Positions 27,401 through 36,254 are shown, numbered from the stretch's first letter. The stretch is DNA of 64,000 bases from Streptococcus mitis (GCF_000722685.1 NZ_JPFV01000015.1:310001-374000); one strand, 5' to 3'. Notes: generated by a model from the letters alone, not told the origin. Numbers and translations are program-made.

Positions 27401-30400
27401 TCTTCAATTGCTTTACGTGCATTTGGCTTATCTTCTACAACAGGTACAGATTTTTCGATTTCTTTCTCAGCTTCATCTTGAAGTTTTGCAACATCTGCAT
27501 CTTTTTTAGCATTGTCGATTTCTTTCTTAGCTTCATCTGCTAGAGCTTTCGCTGCATCTGCTGCAACTTTCTTCTCATCATCTGTAGCATCTGGAGTGTT
27601 AACAATGTCTTCCAATTGTTTTGCTAATTTATCTTCGATAGCTTTCTTAGCTGCTGGTTTAGCTTTGGCTTCTGGATTTACAGCTTTAACATCTGCTACA
27701 CCTTTGTCTTTAGCACCATCTACTGCTGTTTGAGCTTCTGCTGCTTTCTCTGGTGTTTCTGCGTTGCTTGGTTGAGCATCGATTGCATCTGTTGCTTCCT
27801 TAGCTTTCGCTTGAGCTTCTTCTTTGGCTTTAGCTTTCTCTTCATCTGTGAGATCGTTACGGCCAGCGATTTCTTCTTCTTTCTTAGCTAATTCATCCGC
27901 TACTGCTTTCTTAGCTGCTTCTTTAGCTACTGGGTTAACTTTGGCGATTTCACCAGTTCCTGCTTCTTTAGCTTTATCTAATTCTGCATTGCTTGGTGCT
28001 GCATCAATTGCTTCTTTAGCCTTATCTGCTGCATCTTTAGCTGCATCTTTAGCTGCTTTCTTCTCGTCATCTGTCAAGTCTGTACGAGCGTCAATTGCAT
28101 CTTCCTTAGCTTTAAGAGCGTCATCGATTGCTTTCTTAGCTTCTGGTTTAGCTTTGGCTTCTGGATTGACAGCTTTAACTTCATCTACACCTTTATCTTT
28201 AGCACCATCTACTGCTGTTTGAGCTTCTGCTGCTTTCTCTGGTGTTTCTGCGTTGCTTGGTTGAGCATCGATTGCATCTGTTGCTTCCTTAGCTTTCGCT
28301 TGTGCTTCTTCTTTGGCTTTAGCTTTCTCTTCATCTGTGAGGTCGTTACGGCCAGCGATTTCTGCTTCTTTCTTAGCTAATTCATCCGCTACTGCTTTCT
28401 TAGCTGCTTCTTTAGCTACTGGGTTAACTTTGGCGATTTCACCAGTTCCTGCTTCTTTAGCTTTATCCAATGCTGCATCGTCTGTTGCCGCATCAATTGC
28501 TTCTTTAGCTTTATCTGCTGCATCTTTAGCTGCATCTTTAGCTGCTTTCTTCTCGTCATCTGTCAAGTCTGTACGAGCGTCAATTGCTGCTTCCTTAGCT
28601 TTAAGAGCGTCATCTACTGCTTTCTTAGCTTCTGGTTTAGCTTTGGCTTCTGGATTGATTGCTTCAACTGCGCCAGTACCAGCTTCCTTAGCTTTATCTA
28701 CTTCTGCATCACTTGGTGCTGCATCAATTGCTTCTTTAGCTTTATCTGCTGCATCTTTAGCTGCATCTTTAGCTGCTTTCTTCTCGTCATCTGTCAAGTC
28801 TGTACGAGCGTCAATTGCATCTTCCTTAGCTTTAAGAGCATCATCGATTGCTTTCTTAGCTGCTGGTTTCTTAGTTGCTTCTGGATTTACTGCTGTAACG
28901 TCTGCTACACCTTTATCTTTAGCACCATCTACTGCTGTTTGCGCTTCTGCTGCTTTTTCTGGTGTTTCTGCGTTGCTTGGTTGAGCATCGATTGCATCTG
29001 TTGCTTCCTTAGCTTTTGCTTGAGCTTCTTCTTTGGCTTTAGCTTTCTCTTCATCTGTGAGATCGTTACGGCCAGCGATTTCTGCTTCTTTCTTAGCTAA
29101 TTCATCCGCTACTGCTTTCTTAGCTGCTTCTTTAGCTACTGGGTTAACTTTGGCGATTTCACCAGTACCAGCTTCCTTAGCTTTATCCAATGCTGCATCG
29201 TCTGTTGCTGCATCAATTGCTTCTTTAGCTTTATCTGCTGCATCTTTAGCTGCATCTTTAGCTGCTTTCTTCTCGTCATCTGTCAAGTCTGTACGAGCGT
29301 CAATTGCATCTTCCTTAGCTTTAAGAGCGTCATCGATTGCTTTCTTAGCTTCTGGTTTAGCTTTGGCTTCTGGATTGATTGCTTCAACTGCGCCAGTACC
29401 AGCTTCCTTAGCTTTATCTACTTCCGCATCACTTGGTGCTGCATCAATTGCTTCTTTAGCTTTATCTGCTGCATCTTTAGCTGCATCTTTAGCTGCTTTC
29501 TTCTCGTCATCTGTCAAGTCTGTACGAGCGTCAATTGCATCTTCCTTAGCTTTAAGAGCGTCATCGATTGCTTTCTTAGCTTCTGGTTTAACTTTGGCTT
29601 CTGGATTGATTGCTTCAACTGCGCCAGTACCAGCTTCCTTAGCTTTATCTACCGCCTCATTTGTTCTTGCCGCATCAATTGCTTCTTTAGCTTTATCTGC
29701 TGCATCTTTAGCTGCATCTTTAGCTGCTTTCTTCTCGTCATCTGTCAAGTCTGTACGAGCGTCAATTGCATCTTCCTTAGCTTTAAGAGCGTCATCTACT
29801 GCTTTCTTAGCTTCTGGTTTCTTAGCCGCTGCTGGATTTACTGCTGTAACATCTGCTACACCTTTATCTTTAGCACCATCTACTGCTGTTTGAGCTGTTG
29901 CTGCTGCTTCTGGTGTTGCTGCTACATCTGGTTGTTTAGCAATCTCTGCTAATTGTGCATCTGCCAATTTCTTAGCTTCTGCTTTAGCTGCATCTTTCTC
30001 TTCATTTGTGAGATCGTCACGGCCAGCGATTTCTGCTTCTTTAGCTTTCAATGCATCGTCAATTGCTTTCTTAGCTGCTTCTTTCGCTACTGGGTTTTCT
30101 TTTGCGATTTCTCCAGTACCAGCAGTTTTAGCTGCATCTACTGCTTCTTTTGTTGTAACTTCAGGTTTTGCAATTTCAGCAAGAGCTTTTTCTTTATCAG
30201 CATTTACTTTTGCGATTGCTGCTGTTTTTTCAGCATCAGTAGCATTTGGAGTGTTATTGATGGCAGTAATTTGGGATTCTGCTGCTTTTTCTACTGCCTC
30301 AATAGCTGGTTGTTTATCAAGAGTTACAAATTCTGATAACAGTCTTGTATCTTTAGAACCGTCTGTGTATGTTACCACAAGATTTCCAGCGTTATCTTTT

Positions 30401-33135
30401 TCTACTGATTGAATCTTAGTCTTAGCATCTTCAGCATCTACAGTTTTACCTTTTTTGTCTGCAAAGTTGGCATCATTATTAGTTTGAGCATACTCAATTT
30501 GCAGTTTTTCTTTGATTTTATCTAAGTCATCTGCTGTTACGTTAGCTGGGTCTGCTACAGCAACTTTTTCAGTTGGAGCTGCAATGTCATATTTAGATGT
30601 TTGATTTTTAACTACGAATCGAACATATCCTGGTTTTTCTTTGGCATTAGGATCTTTATCTAGCGCTCTATAATCAGTGTTTGAAAGTTTACCGTCATTA
30701 TCTTTAGACACGACGAAACTTGTCCACTCTTTACCAGCTGCTAGATTAGTTTTCCCAGTCATCTTAATAGTAGCTGATGTCTTATCTTCAGATACTGAAC
30801 CTTCACCAGTCACTTCACCATTTTCAACTTTACCTGTTGCTAATCCATAGCTTGCTGCATTATTCCCTGAAATATCTCCAGGTCCACGTAGGTAAAGATC
30901 TTTAATTTCTTTTTCATCTGTACCTTTGAAAGTTAAATCAGTGTTTTCACCTGTATAAACATAGATTTGTTTCTCAGTTTGATTTGAGTATGGAAGTTCA
31001 ACTTTTGGAGCTACGTTTACAAAATCTGCTAATGCTTTTGTATCTTTAGAACCATCTTTATAGGTTACTACAACATTATTTCCTTCTCTAGTAATGCTTT
31101 CAATACGCTCAGTTTGATTATCAACTAATTGCCCTTGTTTATCAAGAAGATTTTTATCTGGGTTTGTAGTAGAGTATTGAATCTTAATACTGTCTTTAAT
31201 CTGGTTAAACTCGTCTTCTGTGATATTATTAGCATTTGCTACAGTAACTTTTGTCTCTGGAGCTTTAATGTCATATTTTCTTGTTTGTGCTTTTAACACA
31301 AGAGTAAATGCCCCTGGGTCAGTTGCATATGAATTTCCAACTGCTGTATTCTCAATAATCGCATCATCAAGGTCAGTCGCTGTAGCATAACGAGTTACTA
31401 TACGATACTCACCATTTTCATCAGTTGGGAATTTAGATGCTGTTAATCCTGGAGTTTCTTTTGTCATTTTCCCTGTAATTTTTACAATTGCAGGTGTAGC
31501 TGTTTCAGCATTAATTTGTGTGAATTGTGTATTATACTCATTATTAATGATATTTGGTTCTGCACTATCTACTGGTGATAATGCTTTATTTCCACCCTGT
31601 TTAATAGTTGCAAACTTAATTTTTCCTGAATCATCATTATACTTAAGATCTACATCGATATCTTCATTAGCATATACATAAATATCTTTTTTACCTTCTA
31701 CAGAGAATGGAATTTCTACCGTTGGAGCTGCGTTTACACGTGCTACACTTGAAACTGGGGTAGTATCTACTGAATCGTCATTATAGGTAACAGTAACTGT
31801 TCCATTTGCAACAGCGACTTCTTTCACTACCGTAGATTTATCTGCTAAAACTTCTCCTTTTTTAGATGCTAGTCGAGCATCTTCTGTCGTTGCTTTATCA
31901 GAATATTGAATCTTAATTTTCTCTTTGATTTTAGTAATATCAGTTGGAGTTAAGTTATTAATATCTGCAACAGGAACTTTATTCTCCTCTGTTACTGGTT
32001 GAATATCATATTTGTATGTTTGAGATTTAACAACTAAGTTAAACGCACCAGGAGCATTTAAGTTGCTACCTCCAGATAGTTTATTACCATTAGAATCTTC
32101 AAGTTCTAAATATCTTGCTCCTAATACTGCTCGTTGATCTTCAGTTTTTGTATAAGTTTTAATTGCTTTAAATGTATCATTTGGTTTACCAGTAATTTTA
32201 ATTGTTACTGGACCTGGAGTATCGCTTAGTGTTTGATGATAACTCCATCCATAACCGTCTATTTCATCTTCTTCTTCGGGAGGCATAGTTCCTCTTTTGT
32301 ATTTTGTATAAGCTATCGCTTGATCACTTTTCGATTTTAGTACGAACTGACCACTTCCAGCTTTAACTGTTGCTCTTTTGATATTTCCAGCTGTTGAGTT
32401 AACTGTAATATCGATATCTGCGTTTTCTTCATTATAAAGGTAAATTTCTTTTCCATTAGAATATTCCATAGAATAAGTAAAGGTACCTTGAGTTTCAGTT
32501 GTCTCAGCTCTAAATGCATTGTTTTTATCTAATGCTTGTCCATTACGTGGATCTTTAGATCCTGTGTTTTCGATTGAGTTAGATTCTGATTTTTTCTCTG
32601 TGTTTTCTGCTTTTTTACCTACAGTTTCTTTTCCGTTAGTAGTGTCTACTGCTGGAGTTTCTTTTTTCTCTACAGACTTGTTTTTTAATTTAGTGTTAGC
32701 TGTAGTTACTAATTTACTGTAAGCTTTTGTAATTTCATCTTGAGTTTTAGCGTTTGCTAGTGTTTCTTTTGCAGCTTCTAAGTCAGCTTTTAATACTGCA
32801 ACACTTTCTTCCGTTTTGTTATCGTAAGAACCGTTAGAAAGTTTTGTTTCAATTTCTGAAATGTAGCTTTCAAGTTGAGTTTTGTTCAAAGCTGGAGTTG
32901 TTACTTCCTCTATAGGCTTAGACTCTTCTTTTTCAGGTTGTGTGTCGGTGGTATTAATAACCTGTGATCCCTGAATTTCAGGCTCTTGAGCTGATACAGC
33001 TCCATTACCTAAGAACATGAAAAGAGCAGCGACTGCTACACTAGCCGCTCCAAAGCTATATTTACGAATCGAATAACGCGTGACCTTTTCACGGTGCAAT
33101 CGTTCAACACGACTCATAGAGTTTTTGTGTTCCAT
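24403..33135 (-). CDS. Giant LPXTG-anchored repeat adhesin (2910 residues)
   Basis: Start supported by AGGAG 6 bases before ATG. Order: YSIRK-G/S signal peptide (residues 1-49, TRYSIRKYSFGAASVAV); helical region with a FIVAR-like stretch (about 80-150); three ~235-residue beta-rich modules (about 215-935), each with an IYVYTGEN-type strand and ending in V.VTYKDGSKDT; thirteen ~80-residue DUF1542 three-helix repeats (about 938-1975, AIDARTDLTDDEKKAAKDAA); ten ~77-residue repeats (about 1976-2737, VNPGSKVVVDDKGNATVTTP); a Gly/Asn linker; one FIVAR-like domain; and LPNTG (about 2873) with membrane helix and basic tail. It is a sortase-anchored fibrillar surface protein, probably an adhesin, with an architecture like Ebh/SasC-type staphylococcal proteins. 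Ligand unknown. The frame is open throughout despite long near-identical repeats. Confidence 0.92.
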   Translation of the reverse strand: MEHKNSMSRVERLHREKVTRYSIRKYSFGAASVAVAALFMFLGNGAVSAQEPEIQGSQVINTTDTQPEKEESKPIEEVTTPALNKTQLESYISEIETKLSNGSYDNKTEESVAVLKADLEAAKETLANAKTQDEITKAYSKLVTTANTKLKNKSVEKKETPAVDTTNGKETVGKKAENTEKKSESNSIENTGSKDPRNGQALDKNNAFRAETTETQGTFTYSMEYSNGKEIYLYNEENADIDITVNSTAGNIKRATVKAGSGQFVLKSKSDQAIAYTKYKRGTMPPEEEDEIDGYGWSYHQTLSDTPGPVTIKITGKPNDTFKAIKTYTKTEDQRAVLGARYLELEDSNGNKLSGGSNLNAPGAFNLVVKSQTYKYDIQPVTEENKVPVADINNLTPTDITKIKEKIKIQYSDKATTEDARLASKKGEVLADKSTVVKEVAVANGTVTVTYNDDSVDTTPVSSVARVNAAPTVEIPFSVEGKKDIYVYANEDIDVDLKYNDDSGKIKFATIKQGGNKALSPVDSAEPNIINNEYNTQFTQINAETATPAIVKITGKMTKETPGLTASKFPTDENGEYRIVTRYATATDLDDAIIENTAVGNSYATDPGAFTLVLKAQTRKYDIKAPETKVTVANANNITEDEFNQIKDSIKIQYSTTNPDKNLLDKQGQLVDNQTERIESITREGNNVVVTYKDGSKDTKALADFVNVAPKVELPYSNQTEKQIYVYTGENTDLTFKGTDEKEIKDLYLRGPGDISGNNAASYGLATGKVENGEVTGEGSVSEDKTSATIKMTGKTNLAAGKEWTSFVVSKDNDGKLSNTDYRALDKDPNAKEKPGYVRFVVKNQTSKYDIAAPTEKVAVADPANVTADDLDKIKEKLQIEYAQTNNDANFADKKGKTVDAEDAKTKIQSVEKDNAGNLVVTYTDGSKDTRLLSEFVTLDKQPAIEAVEKAAESQITAINNTPNATDAEKTAAIAKVNADKEKALAEIAKPEVTTKEAVDAAKTAGTGEIAKENPVAKEAAKKAIDDALKAKEAEIAGRDDLTNEEKDAAKAEAKKLADAQLAEIAKQPDVAATPEAAATAQTAVDGAKDKGVADVTAVNPAAAKKPEAKKAVDDALKAKEDAIDARTDLTDDEKKAAKDAAKDAADKAKEAIDAARTNEAVDKAKEAGTGAVEAINPEAKVKPEAKKAIDDALKAKEDAIDARTDLTDDEKKAAKDAAKDAADKAKEAIDAAPSDAEVDKAKEAGTGAVEAINPEAKAKPEAKKAIDDALKAKEDAIDARTDLTDDEKKAAKDAAKDAADKAKEAIDAATDDAALDKAKEAGTGEIAKVNPVAKEAAKKAVADELAKKEAEIAGRNDLTDEEKAKAKEEAQAKAKEATDAIDAQPSNAETPEKAAEAQTAVDGAKDKGVADVTAVNPEATKKPAAKKAIDDALKAKEDAIDARTDLTDDEKKAAKDAAKDAADKAKEAIDAAPSDAEVDKAKEAGTGAVEAINPEAKAKPEAKKAVDDALKAKEAAIDARTDLTDDEKKAAKDAAKDAADKAKEAIDAATDDAALDKAKEAGTGEIAKVNPVAKEAAKKAVADELAKKEAEIAGRNDLTDEEKAKAKEEAQAKAKEATDAIDAQPSNAETPEKAAEAQTAVDGAKDKGVDEVKAVNPEAKAKPEAKKAIDDALKAKEDAIDARTDLTDDEKKAAKDAAKDAADKAKEAIDAAPSNAELDKAKEAGTGEIAKVNPVAKEAAKKAVADELAKKEEEIAGRNDLTDEEKAKAKEEAQAKAKEATDAIDAQPSNAETPEKAAEAQTAVDGAKDKGVADVKAVNPEAKAKPAAKKAIEDKLAKQLEDIVNTPDATDDEKKVAADAAKALADEAKKEIDNAKKDADVAKLQDEAEKEIEKSVPVVEDKPNARKAIEDEAKAKKEAIDARTDLTPKAKEDLKAQVDAIADQAKKSVDAAKTSEAVDGIEESDKAAIKAVGEVNIPADKVLVNNPSALTDDEKAKVLEAVKKVNPDAKEITQDADGNVTVTTPDGHKEIITPEQVVKTAATANDPKAGNDIVKPADKVVVNDPAKLTDAEKEKIKAAVEAVNPNSIVVVDDKGNAKVSTPDGQTQVIPVEELVRTVEDTKKPNAGNDIVKPADKTVVANPEKLTDTEKKAIEDKVKAVNPDATVVVDDKGNTTVTTPEGKTAVIPAADLTKDPETATKPNAGNDIVKPADKTAVKDPANLTPEEKKAIEDKVKAVNPGATVVVDDKGNATVTTPEGKTAVIPATDLTKSPADAAKANAGNTVNTPAAKVEVKDPAKLTDEEKAKVKEAIEAVNPGSKVVVDDKGNATVTTPEGDVVVIPTTDLTKSPADAGKANAGNAVNTPAAKVEVKDPAKLTDEEKAKVKKAVEDVNPGSKVVVDDKGNTTVTTSEGKTATIPAADVTKSAADAGKANAGNAVNTPAAKVEVKDPANLTDAEKKAIEDKVKAVNPGSKVVVDDKGNVTVTTPEGKTATIPAADVTKSAADAGKANAGNGANTPATKTVVKDPAKLTDEEKAKVKKAVEDVNPGSTVVVNDKGDVIVTKGDGTVLVIPELDLVIPEDKLTDPTQQNGVNTPATRVLVGDKAKLTADEIEKVKESIKAVNPGSTVVVDDKGNATVTTPEGKTATIPAAQLVKDAKDVAAKNNGENINVDFEKETVADFNNLTDAEKEAAKAKIKGANADVVEVIFDKAGNATVITKDGKVYTIVAKDIFKQRPYVPSNGGGNNSGNGNGTSGNNGATNTDAKVDKAKLEGAIRQLDELIVKESAKLDAETAKEANALLADAKKVFANADASQAEVDAMVKRIEGFMAKVASSTDHATPANDQAAQTPAVDTATTQAASAQANARKVAKELPNTGTADSTVAMVAAVASALLGLGLAGRRRKEDEEA
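24925..27207 (-). repeat. Ten-unit repeat array (~231 bp, 77 residues each) in the adhesin gene
   Basis: Units share PA.K..V.DP..LTDEEK, then VNPGS.VVVDDKGN.TVTTPEG...IP. The four central units are the most alike and the outer ones more diverged, which suggests recent expansion in the middle. A shorter version of the same fold ends each of the three N-terminal modules. Confidence 0.85.
27208..30325 (-). repeat. Thirteen-unit DUF1542 repeat array (~240 bp each) in the adhesin gene
   Basis: Two alternating unit types can be seen: one with AIDARTDLTDDEKKAAKDAA and one with EIAGRNDLTDEEKAKAKEEA followed by an inserted PSNAETPEKAAEAQTAVDGA. Units recur as a higher-order block of two or three, some nearly identical at DNA level (compare 28313-28600 with 29033-29330). 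Confidence 0.88.
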
Positions 33136-33458
33136 TTTTTTCTCCTTTTGGAAATTAGTTGATTTAGCTTCTACATAACAAAATTTATTACTTAAAAAGA
33201 ATAAGCACTGTTCTCTTGTGTATGCAGAAACCTACACTCGTATTCTACCCTATTTTCAATATATATGCAAACTTTTTGACTTCAAATTTTTGCAAAAAAA
33301 AAAAAGCGTTTTGGGAAAACAAGGAATTTTCAGACAATTTAAATTTGCATTTTTTTACGTTTAAATATATATTTAATCTCTATATTATACTGTTGTATTT
33401 TAGTGCGATTTATACTTAATTGCAGAAGATTTTACATATATATAATTATAATTCGAGT
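33136..33458. promoter_or_regulatory. Leader and candidate promoter of the adhesin gene with an A12 tract
   Basis: AT-rich, no gene. On the minus strand a weak TTGAAG (33280-33285), 16-base spacer, TATATT (33258-33263) would give a leader of about 115 bases. A 12-base A homopolymer (33294-33305, T12 on the coding strand) sits 8 bases upstream of this -35. Confidence 0.4.
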
Positions 33459-33654
33459 AATACTCAATGACAATCAAAGAGCAAACTAGGAAGCTAGCCA
33501 CAGGCTGCTCAAAACAGTGTTTTGAAGTTGTGAATAGAACTGACGAAGTCAGCTCAAAGCACTGCTTTAAGGTTGTAGATAGAACTGACGAAGTCAGTAA
33601 CATATATACGGTAAGGCGACATTGACGTAGTTTGAAGAGATTTTCGAAGAGTAT
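33459..33654 (-). repeat. BOX element (minus orientation)
   Basis: Plus-strand reading: boxC start AATACTCAATGACAATCAAA, two boxB-type units with AGAACTGACGAAGTCAG, and a boxA end with GGTAAGGCGACATTGACG and GATTTTCGAAGAGTAT. Lies upstream of the adhesin gene. Confidence 0.9.
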
Positions 33655-33739
33655 AAGTTTAAAAAAACGAAAACAAACATTGACTATTGGCCTAAAACAA
33701 AACATGCTATCTAGTTCGATAACATGTCCCCATTCTCAT

Positions 33740-34170
33740 TTATAGTAAGGTCTCAAACTCAGCAACGGTCATTCCCAATTGTTCACTCGCAACCTCAGGT
33801 GTCAAAAGACCTTGACGGACCATATCCAGGAAGGCAAAGAGTTTCCCTTCTTCCCTTCCTTCAACTTTCCCACGCTCTAATCCTTTTTCAATACCTTCGG
33901 CCCTAGCTGTTTCCAAGGCATAGTCCTGTGCTAACAAGGCCTGTTCTTCGCGCATACGTAGTTGACTAAACATCTTCCTGTCCTCCTCGGACCAGCTCTT
34001 GTAGTCCAGCAGTTGGTCTGCTTGGCTGATGGCTCGCTCAGGTTGTTGGGTAAAGGGCTTGTTACCGAAAAACTCCAACCATGGTTCACGAACCTCGTCT
34101 TTGCTGGTTTCTCTGTATTTTTTTAATTCCAAGAATGCCATCTTAACCAGATGATTTTCTTGACCATTAG
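33740..34170 (-). pseudogene. Truncated tandem copy of the Rpn/PD-(D/E)XK-type gene (3' half only)
   Basis: About 145 codons that repeat the C-terminal half of the neighbouring full-length gene, starting at NGQENHLVKMAFLELKKYR and ending MTVAEFETLL. The N-terminal nuclease half is missing, and the only ATG lies inside the tail of the upstream copy and has no ribosome site. The two copies differ at scattered positions and in the number of Glu-Gly-Leu-Glu-Arg-Gly repeats, so the duplication is not recent. Probably not expressed as a functional protein. Confidence 0.8.
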
Positions 34171-34178
34171 TGCTGGTC

Positions 34179-35138
34179 TTACAACAGCGCTTCAAACTCT
34201 GCGACAGTCATGCTCAACTGTTGACTTGCAACCTCAGACGTCAGAAGACCTTGACGGACCATATCCAGAAAAGCAAAAAGTTTCCCTTCTTCCCTTCCTT
34301 CAACTTTCCCACGCTCCAGTCCCTGTTCAATACCACGTTCTAAACCTTGTTTAATACCTTCTTCTCGACCACGCTCCAAGCCTTTTTCTTCAGCTTGTTC
34401 CAAGGCATAGTCCTGTGCTAACAAGGCTTGTTCTTCTCGCATACGTAGTTCACTAAACATCTTCCTGTCCTCCTCAGACCAGCTCTTGTAGTCCAGCAGT
34501 TGGTCTGCCTGACTGATGGCTCGCTCGGGTTGTTGGGTAAAGGGTTTGTTGCCGAAAAACTCCAACCATGGTTTACGAACCTTATCTTTACTGGTGTCTC
34601 TGTATTTTTTTAATTCTAAGAACGCCATCTTAACCAGATGGTTTTCTTGACCATTGTTTGTAATCGTTAAAACCTCACCCGTCGTATCCTCTCGCATGCT
34701 AAAACTATGAAAGGCCAAATCATCTGAGAAGTAATTGCTATCCACAATGGCGATAGCGTATACTGGTGCGATGTGTTTGTAACTCTGATGGGTATCACCT
34801 TCTCGTTGGCGAATTTTTTCAAGATTCTGATTGACCTGACTACATAAGTAAGCCCACAAACGATTAATGAAAAAATTCTGATGATGAACTTGGATTTCAA
34901 TAATTACTTGCGTTCCATTGTCTAGTTCAGCTAAAACGTCTATACTTGTATAGAAATCCTGCGCCGAGTACGGCATGGAAGGCAAGACGTGAATGTTACT
35001 TCCCTCTAAAATGGTCACATTTTTGGCTGGCAAGTCCAGCATATCGCGGATAAATTGACAAGTGATTTCTGGATTGCTAAAGATTTTTTTAGCAACTAAG
35101 TCATTGGTCGGGCTGATGCCCGGATGACGTACAGTCAT
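34179..35138 (-). CDS. Rpn-family / PD-(D/E)XK nuclease-transposase-like protein
   Basis: 319 residues from the ATG at 35138 (AAAGGAG 7 bases upstream). The N-terminus GISPTNDLVAKKIFSNPEIT and the core DVLAELDNGTQVIIEIQVHHQ carry the Asp...Glu-x-Gln active site of the PD-(D/E)XK family transposase (Rpn-like) group. The C-terminus is a charged coiled region with about six GLERG/GREEG repeats (about 255-290). Rpn proteins are recombination-promoting nucleases; this branch is common, often multicopy, in streptococci. Its partial duplicate lies downstream. Confidence 0.85.
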   Translation of the reverse strand: MTVRHPGISPTNDLVAKKIFSNPEITCQFIRDMLDLPAKNVTILEGSNIHVLPSMPYSAQDFYTSIDVLAELDNGTQVIIEIQVHHQNFFINRLWAYLCSQVNQNLEKIRQREGDTHQSYKHIAPVYAIAIVDSNYFSDDLAFHSFSMREDTTGEVLTITNNGQENHLVKMAFLELKKYRDTSKDKVRKPWLEFFGNKPFTQQPERAISQADQLLDYKSWSEEDRKMFSELRMREEQALLAQDYALEQAEEKGLERGREEGIKQGLERGIEQGLERGKVEGREEGKLFAFLDMVRQGLLTSEVASQQLSMTVAEFEALL

Positions 35139-35493
35139 ATTCTTTCTCCTTTCATTATAGCACATTTTTAAATCTAGGTTTCCTAGATTATCTGGCTCTA
35201 TCTATTTATTCGGAAAAGGAAATGAATTGTTAAGATATTTTATCTCCGTTTTAACTGAAATATGAACCTTAGCAAGCAGTTGTTTATCCAAAGTCAGATT
35301 TAGATAGAGATTCAAAGTTCTACCAGTAGCCAAACTCAGAGTTAGTATGATCAGATTTTTTTAGTTGCCCCAGCTTGAACTTGACAGACTTTAAACTACA
35401 CCATACCCACCTGTATCCAATTAAGCTCAAATCTTAGCCTCTAAAGAGGAGCTACTTTCACTGAAATGAACCAGTATATTGAACTACACTATC
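35139..35493. other. Intergenic, no gene recognised
   Basis: About 350 bases upstream of the Rpn-like gene without a convincing open frame. The stretch at about 35360-35470 looks like decayed coding sequence with several stops on the minus strand, possibly an old insertion-sequence remnant, but I could not identify it. Confidence 0.3.
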
Positions 35494-35537
35494 TTATCAA
35501 CAACTTTATCCACAGTTGTGGATAAGGTTGTTGATAA
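35494..35537. promoter_or_regulatory. 44-bp palindrome carrying four DnaA-box-like motifs
   Basis: Symmetrical order: TTATCAACAAC (35494-35504), TTATCCACA (35506-35514), TGTGGATAA (35517-35525), GTTGTTGATAA (35527-35537). The two inner motifs are perfect DnaA boxes (TTATNCACA) facing each other across 2 bases; the outer ones are one-mismatch boxes. Only the central GT and one flanking pair break the symmetry. No dnaA gene is nearby. Confidence 0.75.
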
Positions 35538-35650
35538 CTAAACATCCTCAAAAGTTTCTTATTACAATGTTAAAAGTCTTGACTTTTCTCACTAACTACT
35601 ATTCTCTACCAAATCCCCTCCTAGCTAATAATTAAAATTCTCTCCTCGTC

Positions 35651-35762
35651 AATCAATGAAAATCAAAGAGAAAACTAGGAAGCTAACCGCAGACTGCTCA
35701 AAACAGTGTTTTGAGGTTGCAGATCGAAGCTGACCTAGTTTGAAGAGATTTTCGAAGAGTAT
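35651..35762 (-). repeat. Short BOX element lacking boxB (minus orientation)
   Basis: boxC part (AATCAATGAAAATCAAAGAG to TTTTGAGGTTGCAGAT) joined directly to a shortened boxA end (GCTGACCTAGTTTGAAGAGA to CGAAGAGTAT). The boxB unit and half of boxA are missing. Confidence 0.85.
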
Positions 35763-35864
35763 GAAACAGTATTATTTACAAAGACTATCCTACTTCTCCC
35801 TTTAATTTTCTACATGAAATAGACTATCAATTCAAAAAATAGTTAAGCAGATATATACACATGA

Positions 35865-35885
35865 TTATCCACAAGTTGTTGATAA
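35865..35885. promoter_or_regulatory. Second DnaA-box pair
   Basis: TTATCCACA (35865-35873) and inverted TGTTGATAA (35877-35885, equal to TTATCAACA). A weaker TGTGGAAAA follows at 35977-35985. Together with the palindrome 330 bases to the left they make a cluster of about seven DnaA-box-like motifs in 500 bases. Nothing else is seen from 35886 to 36224. Confidence 0.6.
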
Positions 35886-36224
35886 CTCCTGTGAATTACC
35901 CAATTTTTAGGAACCGTTCCACTCTCAGTTGTCTATTATCTCTAAGGTTAATGAGCTATTCCCACTCTTATAAATCTGTGGAAAAGTCTGATAATCACTT
36001 CATGTTCATACAAACTGTAATTTTTAAGAAACAAGGTCAAATCTTACACAAGCGCAAAAACCATCTCTCTGAATATTCATTATTACTGTGTATCAGAAAT
36101 AGTTTGTATTCACAAATCTTTCTAGTTATTCCCTTATCATTCCAAATTAAGGGGGACAACATACAATAATTTTTATTTAAATGTATATCAATGTTCTTTG
36201 CTTTTCTTAACAAATGCAATACAA

Positions 36225-36248
36225 AAAGAGCCTGTTGCCAAGCTCTTT
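36225..36248 (-). terminator. Terminator of the SPFH gene
   Basis: Minus strand AAAGAGCTTG / CAGGCTCTTT stem with a GCAA loop followed by TTG; 6 bases past the stop. Confidence 0.85.
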
Positions 36249-36254
36249 AGTCTA

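Noticed and set aside
24925-30325. Possible CRISPR or satellite array
   Set aside because: Repeats are 230-240 bp, in frame and coding; there are no short spacers or cas genes.
35360-35470. Insertion-sequence remnant
   Set aside because: Suggestive codon pattern but many stops, no terminal repeats and no family I can name; left as unexplained intergenic DNA.
35861-36169. 102-residue plus-strand open frame
   Set aside because: It starts inside the DnaA-box pair, lacks a ribosome site and has no coding character.
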